DNA of 64,000 nt from Williamsia muralis (GTDB taxonomy: Bacteria; Actinomycetota; Actinomycetes; Mycobacteriales; Mycobacteriaceae): assembly GCF_002735905.1 (NCBI RefSeq), contig NZ_PEBD01000004.1:992001-1056000 (forward strand), written 5' to 3'. The notes under the pieces are model-generated. The model made no database searches. It was not told the origin of the DNA and was given only the letters and a program-made list of their open reading frames with translations. Every line of letters starts with the position of its first letter. Position 1 is the first letter of the stretch. Positions 1-8,105 of this stretch are shown piece by piece. The translations under genes and the position numbers were made by a program.

Positions 1-380
1 GCCAGCTGGGCCGCGACGAGGTGCCCACCTTCCTTCTTCCTGCGAATCCGGTCTCAGCGTTGGTGGCCTTTGAAGTGATGGTGCGACCGCTGATCCGGAT
101 CGCGCTCGGCAAACGCCAACCGATGCGGCGAGTGGTACGTGCCCGCACGGTCAGCCCCATCACCTCGGTGGAGGGAAGGCGCGGATATCTGCGTGGGCAG
201 CTGATGCGCGACGAGCAGACGGGCGAATACCTCGCTCAGGTGATCGCAGCCGCCGACGGTGGATCACATCTGCTGGCGGGCTTGGCGGAGGCGAACTGCT
301 TGGTCATCATCGAGCCGGAAGACGTTGAATTGCGCGCCGGCGACGAGGTGGACGTCGCATTCCTGGCTCAGCGGGGGTGA
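1..380 (+). CDS. MoeA/Glp-type molybdotransferase, C-terminal part
   Basis: 5'-truncated gene; the frame runs open from base 3 to the stop. The residues VPTFLLPANPVSALVAFE match the conserved MoeA/gephyrin segment with the NPVS motif that ends domain III, followed by a domain IV beta-barrel of about 75 residues. MoeA proteins insert molybdate into adenylated molybdopterin. In Corynebacterium the paralogue Glp has instead been reported as an FtsZ-binding divisome protein working with the membrane protein GlpR. A SepX/GlpR homologue lies two genes downstream, so this copy is plausibly the Glp type. The visible part cannot separate the two roles. Only 9 bp separate it from the next gene, suggesting an operon. 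Confidence 0.85.
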   Translation, partial: QLGRDEVPTFLLPANPVSALVAFEVMVRPLIRIALGKRQPMRRVVRARTVSPITSVEGRRGYLRGQLMRDEQTGEYLAQVIAAADGGSHLLAGLAEANCLVIIEPEDVELRAGDEVDVAFLAQRG

Positions 381-389
381 GAGTGCACC

Positions 390-1043
390 GTGCGCGCCTG
401 GAGCAGGGGTGACACCGGTCGCCGTGGATGGCCGGCCAAGCTCGGGCCGATATCCGTTGCGGGAGGCGCGGTTACGGTACGTCCGGTCCGGCTGCGTGAC
501 GCCAGGGTGTGGAGCAGGCTTCGCATCGAGAACCAGAATTCGCTGATGCCGTGGGAGCCCACGGGCGTCGGCTTGTGGTCGGCCCGGCACAACCCCGCGG
601 CCTGGCCGGGTCTGCATTCGGTCTTGAGGGCCGAGGCAAAGGCTGGGAACATGCTGCCGTTTGTCATCGAATTGGACGGCGAATACTGCGGACAACTGAC
701 GGTGGGCAACATTCAGCGTGGCGCGCTGCGCAACGCATGGATCGGATATTGGGTGGATGCCGCGGTCGCCGGACGTGGAGTGGCAACGGGCGCACTGGCA
801 CTCGGAGTCGACCACTGTTTCGGGCCTGCGGGCCTGCACCGACTCGAGGCCACAGTGCAGCCCGCCAACGCGGCGTCGCTGGCGGTACTGCACAAGGTGG
901 GGTTCCGCGACGAAGGCCTGCTCAAGCGCTACATGGACGTCAACAGCGCCTGGCGCGACCATTTGTTGCTCGCGTTGACCACCGAAGATCTCACCAGCAG
1001 TGCCGTGGACACATTGATCCGCAACGGCCACGCCACCGCCTGA
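390..1043 (+). CDS. GNAT family N-acetyltransferase (RimJ/RimL-like)
   Basis: A 217-residue protein of the RimJ/RimL acetyltransferase group, which transfers acetyl from acetyl-CoA to amino groups such as protein N-termini. The acetyl-CoA-binding motif A is visible as the stretch around VAGRGVATGALALGVDHCF, followed by HRLEATVQPANAASLAVLHKVGF, the usual N-x2-S-x4-E/H-K-x-GF signature of this family. The GTG start at 390 follows the upstream gene by 9 bp. It corresponds to rimJ beside moeA1 in the M. tuberculosis arrangement as I remember it. The substrate is not deducible. Confidence 0.85.
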   Translation: MRAWSRGDTGRRGWPAKLGPISVAGGAVTVRPVRLRDARVWSRLRIENQNSLMPWEPTGVGLWSARHNPAAWPGLHSVLRAEAKAGNMLPFVIELDGEYCGQLTVGNIQRGALRNAWIGYWVDAAVAGRGVATGALALGVDHCFGPAGLHRLEATVQPANAASLAVLHKVGFRDEGLLKRYMDVNSAWRDHLLLALTTEDLTSSAVDTLIRNGHATA

Positions 1044-1066
1044 ACTCCCGGCATCTGCGAGTACAT

Positions 1067-1100
1067 GCCTCCCGGCTCGCGCTGGGAGGCCTCTCTTCTT
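1067..1100 (+). terminator. Hairpin terminator after the GNAT gene
   Basis: Perfect 7-bp stem GCCTCCC (1067-1073) / GGGAGGC (1084-1090) with a 10-nt loop, followed by a pyrimidine-rich tail CTCTCTTCTT. It lies 23 bp past the acetyltransferase stop and would separate that unit from the SepX/GlpR gene. Confidence 0.6.
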
Positions 1101-1101
1101 C

Positions 1102-1116
1102 GATCACCGCGTGATC
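1102..1116. promoter_or_regulatory. Perfect 15-bp palindrome upstream of sepX/glpR
   Basis: GATCAC-CGC-GTGATC, a perfect inverted repeat with 6-bp arms and a 3-bp centre, directly after the predicted terminator and 157 bp before the SepX/GlpR start. It could be an operator for that gene. No matching regulator is identified, so the role is open. Confidence 0.3.
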
Positions 1117-1272
1117 ACCCAGAGATGGAACCAATCGGCCGGGACGTCGGCGCGTCGGCGCTGGTTGGGCTGCGCTGAGCCATAGCCTGATTCCTATCGT
1201 CTGTTACAGGTGTGACTGACGCGTACTCGACCGGCCGGTCGGGGCGAGATTGCCGACAGGAAGGAGCTGCCC

Positions 1273-2460
1273 ATGCCGAACTCGTTGCTGTGGGTGTGTC
1301 TGGTGGCGATCTGGCTCTTTGTTCTGGTGCCGATGGTGGTGAAGTCGCGTCCCACCGTGCGCAAGACCACCGACGCCGCGATGTCGACACGGGTGCTCTA
1401 CCGAGGTGGCCGGGCCATCGCCAAGACCCGTCGTCGCATGGCTGCAGGCCGTCATCCGCACGATCCCGACTGGGAACCCCCGGTGCGTGAGTATCGCAAG
1501 ACCGCAAAGGCAACGGCGGCAACAGATGCCGTGGACGTCCAGGACGCCACGACGACCAAGGTTCCGGTCGGCAAGTCCGAGCCTGCATCGGTCTCGGTGA
1601 AAACCGTTGCAGCTCCGTCCCAGACAAAGACTGTTGACAACAGCGACGGTGATGTCGACGCAACCACGGACGACAAGACCGTTGTGGTCGAAGACGCCGA
1701 TATCGAGTCATCCGATCACCGCGACGCCGTTGCTGAGCGCGATGACGAAAATGCAGACGCAGATCGCGATGATCGGGGCGTCGAGGACGCAGACCTCGAC
1801 GATGCTGAGCTCGAAGACGCGGACCATGACGACGCGGACCATGATGACGCCGAGATCGAGGCAGATTACGAGGACGCCGACCACGACGACGTCGACCACG
1901 AAGACGCCGACTATGACGACGCGGACTACGACGACGATCTCACCGACGAAGACATCAGGGCCGATGAGGCTGCGGATCAGGCGGAGCAGGACGAGGTCGC
2001 CCGGCGTGCACGTCGCGGAGGCTTCGACCCCGAGGCCGATCGCGAGCGCAGCGACAAGCGCTACCGGTTCCGCCAGCGCGTGATGGCCGTGCTCGGGGGG
2101 CTGGCGCTGCTAGGCATGGCGGCCGGCTTCTTCCTGGGTTCGGTGGGCTGGATCATCGCCGCGGCCACGGTTGTCGCGCTGGTCGGTTACCTTGCGTTCC
2201 TGCGCCGCGCAGTGCGGAACGAACAGCGCATCCGTCGTCAGCGGATGCAGCGGCTCGCCCGGGCCAAGCGCCAGGAGGAAGAACGCCGCGCGCATCCGGA
2301 GGTCGACCCCCGGGCCGAGGTGCCCCGCAGACTCCGACGGCCAGGCGCGATCGTGCTGGAGATCGATGACGAGGACCCGATCTTCGACCACCTGCCGCGG
2401 TTCGAGCACCGCGAAGAGATTGTCCGTGAACCCTCGTACCGGCGGGTGGTGGGGCAGTAG
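1273..2460 (+). CDS. sepX: Divisome membrane protein SepX/GlpR
   Basis: A 395-residue membrane protein. Residues about 5-23 form a hydrophobic helix (LLWVCLVAIWLFVLVPMVV) directly after the start; a long acidic, disordered linker follows to about residue 240; residues about 273-310 form two closely spaced helices, then a basic and mixed-charge C-terminus. This topology, and the place behind a MoeA/Glp homologue, fit the SepX (Streptomyces) / GlpR (Corynebacterium) family, which links Glp and FtsZ to the membrane at the division site. The ATG at 1273 has a strong AAGGAG ribosome site 6 bp upstream. The linker is unusually rich in Asp-Ala-Asp repeats (see the separate repeat entry). Function is taken from the family. 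Confidence 0.8.
   Translation: MPNSLLWVCLVAIWLFVLVPMVVKSRPTVRKTTDAAMSTRVLYRGGRAIAKTRRRMAAGRHPHDPDWEPPVREYRKTAKATAATDAVDVQDATTTKVPVGKSEPASVSVKTVAAPSQTKTVDNSDGDVDATTDDKTVVVEDADIESSDHRDAVAERDDENADADRDDRGVEDADLDDAELEDADHDDADHDDAEIEADYEDADHDDVDHEDADYDDADYDDDLTDEDIRADEAADQAEQDEVARRARRGGFDPEADRERSDKRYRFRQRVMAVLGGLALLGMAAGFFLGSVGWIIAAATVVALVGYLAFLRRAVRNEQRIRRQRMQRLARAKRQEEERRAHPEVDPRAEVPRRLRRPGAIVLEIDDEDPIFDHLPRFEHREEIVREPSYRRVVGQ
1741..1952 (+). repeat. Acidic Asp/Glu-Ala repeat region within SepX/GlpR
   Basis: The coding sequence here encodes about 70 residues built from variants of a short E/D-D-A-D-x-D-D unit (for example EDADHDD, ADYDD, DDADHDD), almost free of basic residues apart from a few Arg at its start. 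Imperfect DNA repeats such as GACGACGCGGACCATGA underlie it, so the length probably varies between strains by slippage. Confidence 0.75.
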
Positions 2461-2500
2461 TCCCGCCCTGTTAATCTTGTCGAGTCGCTCACGCGGCAAA

Positions 2501-2573
2501 GGGGCTATAGCGCAGTTGGTAGCGCGTCTCGTTCGCATCGAGAAGGTCAGGGGTTCGATTCCCCTTAGCTCCA
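2501..2573 (+). tRNA. tRNA-Ala (anticodon CGC)
   Basis: A 73-nt tRNA. Acceptor GGGGCTA pairs with TAGCTCC (one G-U), the anticodon stem TCTCG/CGAGA encloses the loop TTCGCAT with anticodon CGC (codon GCG), and the T arm is AGGGGTTCGATTCCCCT. The discriminator base is A and CCA is not encoded. It stands at the boundary between the conserved moeA-rimJ-sepX arm and the accessory block. Confidence 0.93.
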
Positions 2574-2600
2574 CAGAAACACCGCGCTCCACAGAAACAC
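2568..2600. repeat. 15-bp direct repeat duplicating the tRNA-Ala 3' end
   Basis: GCTCCACAGAAACAC occurs at 2568-2582, overlapping the last six bases of the tRNA, and again at 2586-2600 after a 3-bp gap. Duplications of a tRNA 3' end are typical scars of tRNA-targeted integration, but local slippage could also create this one. No integrase gene is nearby. Confidence 0.7.
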
Positions 2601-2626
2601 GGGGCCGAATACGCGCCATTTACTTC

Positions 2627-2656
2627 GAAACGCTCCACCTACAGGTGGAGCGTTTC
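2627..2656 (+). terminator. Perfect 14-bp inverted repeat (likely terminator of tRNA-Ala)
   Basis: GAAACGCTCCACCT (2627-2640) and its exact complement AGGTGGAGCGTTTC (2643-2656) are separated by two bases, a very strong hairpin 53 bp past the tRNA. It ends in a short U-run. TGGAGCGTTT recurs at 2665-2674. The rest of the gene-free stretch 2657-2877 holds nothing else I can name except the idi leader. Confidence 0.65.
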
Positions 2657-2877
2657 TGCGTCTGTGGAGCGTTTGGCGCGGATCAGCCGCTGGGCAGGAG
2701 TGACCTGGGCTCTTGGTGGGTATCCGAGGACAAGCAGCGCCGGTCCAGCCCGCGATCTCCCGGCTGTGCGCATGTCCGAAGGGGACCAAAAAACTCCTTC
2801 TGGTCGGAGACGTCCGCTCTGTGAGCGGTTCCGAATACCAGGAGAGGAACATACACACCCGAAAAGACGAGGTATGC

Positions 2878-3453
2878 ATGACCGACGACTTGGTGGTTTT
2901 GGCAAGCGCTGACGGGCGTCCATGTGGAACGGCTGACCGCGCGACCGTGCACACCCCACACACCCCCCTGCATTTTGCATTCTCGTGCCACGTGGTCGAC
3001 GAGGGCCGCTTGCTGATGACCCGGCGTGCACTGAGCAAGCGGACATGGCCCGGCGTGTGGACCAATTCGTTCTGTGGGCATCCGCGGCCCGGTGAATCCG
3101 TCGAGGACGCAATCTATCGTTACGCGCAACGCGAGCTGGGCTTCGATGTCGAGGATCTGCGTTGCGTGCTACCCGACTTTCGCTACCGGGCCGTCGATTC
3201 CAGCGGCGTGGTGGAGAACGAGATCTGTCCGGTGTTCGTCGCGAGCCCGGTGGGGACGCTGCGGCCGGACCCGGACGAAGTCGCCGAATACGCGTGGTCC
3301 GACATCTCCGATGTGTGGGCAGTTGCCGAACGTGCCCCCTGGGCCCTGAGCCCGTGGCTCGTCGAACAGATCCGGTCAATGCCCGCATCTGATCCCTACG
3401 GTCTCGACGCACATCCCAACTGGCTACGGGCGCAGATGGAGGTCAACCGATGA
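2878..3453 (+). CDS. idi: Isopentenyl-diphosphate delta-isomerase, type I
   Basis: A 191-residue type I Idi that interconverts isopentenyl and dimethylallyl diphosphate, supplying the starter for prenyl chains. Visible features are the catalytic-Cys motif TNSFCGHP (about residue 65), a Nudix-like box with RELGF, and the catalytic Glu in ENEICPVF. The ATG at 2878 follows an AGACGAGG ribosome site; an in-frame opening extends upstream to 2713, but the residues before this ATG do not resemble Idi. The stop overlaps the crtB start (ATGA), so it is the first gene of the idi-crtB-crtI operon and feeds carotenoid synthesis. Confidence 0.93.
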   Translation: MTDDLVVLASADGRPCGTADRATVHTPHTPLHFAFSCHVVDEGRLLMTRRALSKRTWPGVWTNSFCGHPRPGESVEDAIYRYAQRELGFDVEDLRCVLPDFRYRAVDSSGVVENEICPVFVASPVGTLRPDPDEVAEYAWSDISDVWAVAERAPWALSPWLVEQIRSMPASDPYGLDAHPNWLRAQMEVNR

Positions 3454-4409
3454 CCCTGCGAGCCGGTGGACCGAAAGCGAGGGCGAGTCGAATGGTGCAA
3501 ACACGTGGGCGCATGGATGCAATGGCGCCGTATTTACGGTACGACGCGGCAGCCGACGCCAGCGCGGCGCTGGTGATCCGTTGCTACTCTTCGTCTTTCG
3601 GGCTCGCTACCCGGATGCTCGGCGGACAGGTGCGCCAAGACGTCCGCAACATCTACGCGTTGGTACGGATAGCCGACGAAGTGGTGGATGCCCCTCGGCC
3701 CGGTCAGGACGGCGTCGACAGGCTGGTGGAGCTCGACAAGCTCGAACAGGACACCTTCGCGGCGATCGACACGGGATCGAGTGCCAATCTCGTTGTTCAC
3801 GCGTTCGCGAGGACCGCTCGTCGAGTCGGGATCGACAAGGAACTCGTCGCCCCGTTCTTTCACTCGATGCGCACAGACCTACAGCGCACAAAACACGACT
3901 TCACGAGCCTCGGGAGCTACATCTACGGGTCAGCTGAAGTGATCGGCCTGATGTGCCTGTGCGCATTCGTGGCCGGAGAACCCAATCCCTCCGGTCGCTA
4001 CGCGGAGCTGGCGCCCGGTGCCCAGCGCCTCGGTGCCGCATTCCAGAAGATCAACTTCCTCCGGGACTTCGGCGACGACAGCGACGGACTCGGACGGCAG
4101 TATCTTGTCGGCCTCCAACCCGACGACCTCGACGAAGAGATCTGGGGCAGCTGGCTCGACGACATCGAGATGGACCTGGCTGCGGCCGCGGAGGTCATTC
4201 CACGGCTACCGCGAGGCTCGCGCGTGGCAGTGTGTACCGCACACGACCTGTTCGCCGAACTGACCCGGCGCCTCCGGGCGACGACGGCGGCGCAAGCTCG
4301 GCTGACCAGGGTGCGCGTGCCCGCGCCGGAGAAGGCGCGCATCGCGGCGAGAGCAGCCCTGCGCCGCGGGCGACCTCACGACATCGATACGGAGAACAGC
4401 GTCAAGTGA
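3450..4409 (+). CDS. crtB: Phytoene synthase
   Basis: A 319-residue squalene/phytoene synthase family enzyme that condenses two geranylgeranyl diphosphates to phytoene. Both metal-binding motifs are visible: IADEVVDAPR (DxxxD type) at about residue 75 and NFLRDFGDDSDGLGRQYL at about residue 205. The start overlaps the idi stop by 4 bp and its own stop overlaps the GTG of crtI, a translationally coupled arrangement. The first 27 residues are not conserved in the family and an internal ATG at 3513 is possible, but the overlap with idi favours 3450. Confidence 0.94.
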   Translation: MTLRAGGPKARASRMVQTRGRMDAMAPYLRYDAAADASAALVIRCYSSSFGLATRMLGGQVRQDVRNIYALVRIADEVVDAPRPGQDGVDRLVELDKLEQDTFAAIDTGSSANLVVHAFARTARRVGIDKELVAPFFHSMRTDLQRTKHDFTSLGSYIYGSAEVIGLMCLCAFVAGEPNPSGRYAELAPGAQRLGAAFQKINFLRDFGDDSDGLGRQYLVGLQPDDLDEEIWGSWLDDIEMDLAAAAEVIPRLPRGSRVAVCTAHDLFAELTRRLRATTAAQARLTRVRVPAPEKARIAARAALRRGRPHDIDTENSVK

Positions 4410-6001
4410 CCGCACCATCCAAAAAGGTAGTCATCATCGGCGGTGGTGTTGCGGGACTGGCCACTGCTGCCCTGCTGGCCCATGACGGCCACGACGTCGA
4501 ATTGGTCGAGAAGAACGATGACCTCGGTGGCCGCGCGGGCTCCTGGGATCACGATGGATTTCGTTTCGACACCGGGCCGTCGTGGTGGCTGATGCCCGAG
4601 GTGTTCGACCACTTCTTCGAACTGCTCGGGACTTCCACCGAAGAGCAGGTCGACCTGGTTCGTCTCGAGCCGGGCTATCGGGTGTTCTTCGAAGGTGTCG
4701 ACGAGAAAATCGACGTCGAAGGTGACGAAGAACGTAACCGGGCACTGTTCGAGAGCATCGAGCCGGGTGCCGGCGCAGGCCTGGGCGACTACCTCGACTC
4801 CGCCCGGCATGCCTACGACATCGCCGTCAAACGTTTCCTCTACACGAGTTTCGATTCACCGCGAGCCTTCCTCGGCCGAGACGTGTTGCGCAATGCGCCG
4901 AAGCTGGCCGAGCTGCTCACCAGATCGTTGGAATCGTTTGTCTCGCAGAGGTTCTCGGATCGGCGGTTGCAGCAGGTTCTCGGCTACCCGGCGGTGTTCC
5001 TCGGGTCTTCGCCGGAACGCACCCCGGCCATCTACCACCTGATGAGCTGGCTCGATCTCGCTGACGGGGTCCGTTACCCCGACGGGGGTTTCACCACGTT
5101 TGTCGAGGCGCTGTCCAGGCTGGCGGCCGACAACGGGGTGCGACTGCACACCGGTACGGCAGCGACCGCAATCCTCACCCGCCCGAGGGCCGGCGGAAGG
5201 CGGGGTCGCCGGGCATTCGGGCGACGCCGCGACGAGGTTGTCGGGGTGCGGGTCGCTGAGAGCCATGGCACCCAACGGGATATCGCGGCCGACATCGTCG
5301 TGGGCGCCGCGGACCTGCACCACGTGGAGACCAGGCTGCTGCCGGAGCATCTGCAGACGTTCCCCCAACGGTGGTGGGACAAGGCGACTTCGGGGCCCGG
5401 CGCTGTCCTGGCCTATCTGGGTGTGCAGGGAAGTCTCCCTGAACTGGCACATCATTCGCTGTTCTTCACCGACGACTGGACAACCAACTTCGACGCGATC
5501 TTCGAGTCCCCGACGCATATGCCGGATCCCGCATCGCTGTACGTGTGCCGCCCGTCCGCAACGGACGACTCGGTGGCGCCCGCAGACCACGAGAACATCT
5601 TCATCTTGGTGCCCTCACCTCCGGATCCCGGTCTGGGACACGGGGGAGTCGATGGTGCCGGCGCCCCCGACATCGAGAAGGCCGTGGACCAGGCTGTTGC
5701 GACGATCGCCTCGTGGGCGAACATCCCGGATCTCGCCGAGCGGATCGTCGTCCGGCGGTCGGTGGGGCCCGCTGACTTCGTCGACAACGTCAACTCGTGG
5801 TCGGGTGGTGTACTCGGCCCGGCGCATACGTTGCGGCAGAGTGCATTTCTGCGCGCCACCAACCGCTCCCGCAAGGTCGAGGGCCTGTTCTATGCCGGGT
5901 CGAGTACCCGCCCCGGTATCGGTCTGCCGATGTGTTTGATCAGCGCCGAGCTCATCCGCAAACGCATCAAGGGAGACCGGACCGTCGGTCCGTCACACTG
6001 A
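4406..6001 (+). CDS. crtI: Phytoene desaturase
   Basis: A 531-residue FAD-dependent CrtI that converts phytoene stepwise to lycopene. The N-terminal dinucleotide fold is VVIIGGGVAGLATAALLAHDG followed by an acidic end of beta-2 and GGRAG; the C-terminal flavin-binding signature is GLFYAGSSTRPGIGLPMCLISAELI. The GTG start overlaps the crtB stop (GTGA). An open frame in the same phase reaches back to 3953 inside crtB, but that part is a shadow. A 19-bp tandem duplication spans the stop codon. Confidence 0.94.
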   Translation: MTAPSKKVVIIGGGVAGLATAALLAHDGHDVELVEKNDDLGGRAGSWDHDGFRFDTGPSWWLMPEVFDHFFELLGTSTEEQVDLVRLEPGYRVFFEGVDEKIDVEGDEERNRALFESIEPGAGAGLGDYLDSARHAYDIAVKRFLYTSFDSPRAFLGRDVLRNAPKLAELLTRSLESFVSQRFSDRRLQQVLGYPAVFLGSSPERTPAIYHLMSWLDLADGVRYPDGGFTTFVEALSRLAADNGVRLHTGTAATAILTRPRAGGRRGRRAFGRRRDEVVGVRVAESHGTQRDIAADIVVGAADLHHVETRLLPEHLQTFPQRWWDKATSGPGAVLAYLGVQGSLPELAHHSLFFTDDWTTNFDAIFESPTHMPDPASLYVCRPSATDDSVAPADHENIFILVPSPPDPGLGHGGVDGAGAPDIEKAVDQAVATIASWANIPDLAERIVVRRSVGPADFVDNVNSWSGGVLGPAHTLRQSAFLRATNRSRKVEGLFYAGSSTRPGIGLPMCLISAELIRKRIKGDRTVGPSH

Positions 6002-6028
6002 CGTCGGCCCGTCACACTGACGTCGGCC
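5991..6028. repeat. Two exact tandem copies of a 19-bp unit at the crtI stop
   Basis: CGTCACACTGACGTCGGCC is repeated twice head to tail (5991-6009, 6010-6028). The crtI stop codon TGA lies inside the first copy, and a decayed third copy (ACTCACACCGA) may follow. It occupies the space between the convergent crtI and crtE genes. Confidence 0.85.
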
Positions 6029-6060
6029 ACTCACACCGATGCGCTTGCCGAAGAGATCGG

Positions 6061-7176
6061 TCAGGCTTGACGCCAGACGCACTTCTCGATGAGGATGGTC
6101 AAAGCCTGCCGGGTGACGGTGTCCACCGGTAGAGCGCCGACGATTTCCATTGCGTCGCTTGTGAGTTCACCGATCCGCGTCTCGATTGCCTGATCGGCGC
6201 GGGTCTCGGTGAGCACTGAACGCACGGCCTCGAGGTCGGCGTCGGTCAGTTCGGGATTGCCCAGTGAGCGCCTGAGGATGTCTTTCTGCGCATTGTCGGC
6301 ACGCGACTCGGCGACCGCCATCAGCAGGGTGCGCTTGCCTTCACGAACATCGTCGATCGCTGGTTTACCGGTGATCTGGGGGTCGCCGAACACGCCCAGG
6401 AGATCGTCACGCAGCTGGAAGGCTTCGCCGGCGGTCAGCCCGATCTGGTCGTAGAGGTGCAGGAGCGTGTCACCGGCACCGGCGATCGCGCCACCGAGTC
6501 GGAGCGGATGGCTGATCGTGTACTTCGCGCTTTTCAATCGGAGGATGAGGTCGGCGCGGCGGCGGGAGGTGGCGGCCTCGGTCTGGCTGAGCATGTCGAG
6601 ATATTGACCCGCATAGGCCTCGTCGCGCATCTGCGACCAGATGGCCCGAACCGCGCGGCGTGACCTCGGATCGAGAGCGTCGGTGGCCATCGCGGACAAG
6701 TCGTCGGACCACGACAGGCACATGTCGCCGACCAGGATGGCAGCCGCCGAGCCATGTTCGTCACCGTCGCCGAGTCGTTGCTGTCGCGCGTGTTCGGCCG
6801 TGAAGTGGCGGTGCATCGTTGGCAGCCCGCGCCTGGTGTCGCTGTTGTCCATCAGGTCGTCGTGCACAAGTGCGGCGAAGTGGAAGAGCTCGATCGCCGC
6901 TGCCATCTCGGCGACGCCGGCAGCCAGCTCACCTTCGGTCACACCGTACGAACCCCACATGCAGAACTGAGCGCGTAGCCGCTTCCCGCGGTCCAGGCTG
7001 TCGGTGACGGCTGTGGCCAGGGGGGTGACCTCCGCACTCAGATCACTCATCGCGGCCGAGTGGTCGGAGACGTGGGCGGTGAGCACGGCGTTGACAGCAG
7101 TGACGATCTCGTGGCTTCGCTCCTGGAGCAGATCGTTCGAGATCGGCGCCTCGGTGTGTTGATCTACTGACGTCAT
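6061..7176 (-). CDS. crtE: Geranylgeranyl diphosphate synthase (polyprenyl synthetase)
   Basis: A 371-residue trans-isoprenyl diphosphate synthase. The first Asp-rich motif is DDLMD (about residue 107) followed by TRRGLPTMHR, the second is RDDLLGVFGD with the usual GKPAIDDVREGKRT. A bulky Phe-His pair before the first motif (ELFHFAALVHDD) suits a C20 product. It lies convergent to idi-crtB-crtI and would supply GGPP to CrtB, so crtE is the sensible name, though the IdsA-type synthases of mycolata that make prenyl chains for other uses have the same motifs. The start is the ATG at 7176. Confidence 0.88.
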   Translation of the reverse strand: MTSVDQHTEAPISNDLLQERSHEIVTAVNAVLTAHVSDHSAAMSDLSAEVTPLATAVTDSLDRGKRLRAQFCMWGSYGVTEGELAAGVAEMAAAIELFHFAALVHDDLMDNSDTRRGLPTMHRHFTAEHARQQRLGDGDEHGSAAAILVGDMCLSWSDDLSAMATDALDPRSRRAVRAIWSQMRDEAYAGQYLDMLSQTEAATSRRRADLILRLKSAKYTISHPLRLGGAIAGAGDTLLHLYDQIGLTAGEAFQLRDDLLGVFGDPQITGKPAIDDVREGKRTLLMAVAESRADNAQKDILRRSLGNPELTDADLEAVRSVLTETRADQAIETRIGELTSDAMEIVGALPVDTVTRQALTILIEKCVWRQA

Positions 7177-7319
7177 GTGGCGTTCTCCGTCCCCGAGCGG
7201 CGGTCAGACTGTTGAGGCGTTGCATTTGTTTCTTCGGAACAGAACACGAATCGGATGGGTGGTCGGCGCATCGACTGATGGCCGGTTTCACGCAGGCACC
7301 GCTCCCGCAGGCGACCAGG

Positions 7320-8105
7320 TCACTGAGCTTCGGGCACGCGGGCCGTGACGAGCCAGGCCCGCGCGTCGAACCAGACACCGTCTGCACGTTGGTGGCTCGT
7401 CAGCATGTTGCGCACACGCCCCGTCGCCTGTTCGGCCTCGAGCGGACTCAGCCGTGCCATCGTGTCGGCAACATTCGCGAAGCCACCGACCCAGTCAAGG
7501 GCGGCCTGGACATCTCGACCGTAGAAGACCGGCTCATGGACGCCGTCGACGACGACGTCGACAAACCCGGCATCGCTCATGATCGCCGCGACGGTTGATG
7601 GATCGGCGAGTGAGAACGCATCAGGTACTTGGCCGGGGCCCGAGGGGATGGTTGCGGCGAGGGCACGGGCGATGGCCGAGCTCCATTCGTTGTGCTCGCG
7701 TGCCTGCCACACGAGCATGGCCAGTCGCCCGCCCGGCCGTATCGCGCGTCCGATGTTGGTGAACGCCGCGACCGGGTCGTCGAAGAACATGGTTCCGAAA
7801 CGACTGATCGCCACGTCGAAGCCGCCCGGTGTGAACGGATGGGTCTGTGCGTCCGCGACCTCGAACGTCACGGTTGAAAGTTGCTCGGCATCAGCGATTT
7901 TTCGGGCTCGCTCGATGGCGGATTCGGAGATGTCGATCCCGAAGGCGTTGCCGGCGTGAGCTGTTCGCGCCGCCTGGCGGGTGGAGTGTCCGGTTCCACA
8001 CCCGATGTCGAGTACGCGGTCGCCGGCTCCGACGGCGCAGGCCCGGTGCAGTGGTTCGTCGTAGAGCGACAATTCGGCGTCGTAACCGTCGTAGATGTCT
8101 GTCAT
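7320..8105 (-). CDS. Class I SAM-dependent methyltransferase
   Basis: A 261-residue protein with a class I Rossmann methyltransferase fold. Motif I is VLDIGCGTGHSTRQAA at about residue 32, the acidic end of beta-2 is FGIDISESAIERAR, and motif post-II is FEVADAQTHPF. It belongs to the broad UbiE/Methyltransf_11 group; the substrate is unknown. Its start overlaps the stop of the upstream alpha/beta hydrolase by 4 bp, so the two are coupled. It sits 143 bp ahead of crtE on the same strand, which may be chance rather than pathway membership. Confidence 0.85.
   Translation of the reverse strand: MTDIYDGYDAELSLYDEPLHRACAVGAGDRVLDIGCGTGHSTRQAARTAHAGNAFGIDISESAIERARKIADAEQLSTVTFEVADAQTHPFTPGGFDVAISRFGTMFFDDPVAAFTNIGRAIRPGGRLAMLVWQAREHNEWSSAIARALAATIPSGPGQVPDAFSLADPSTVAAIMSDAGFVDVVVDGVHEPVFYGRDVQAALDWVGGFANVADTMARLSPLEAEQATGRVRNMLTSHQRADGVWFDARAWLVTARVPEAQ

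Noticed and set aside
264-1031. 255-residue minus-strand open frame
   Set aside because: Lies opposite the GNAT gene; no domain-like sequence.
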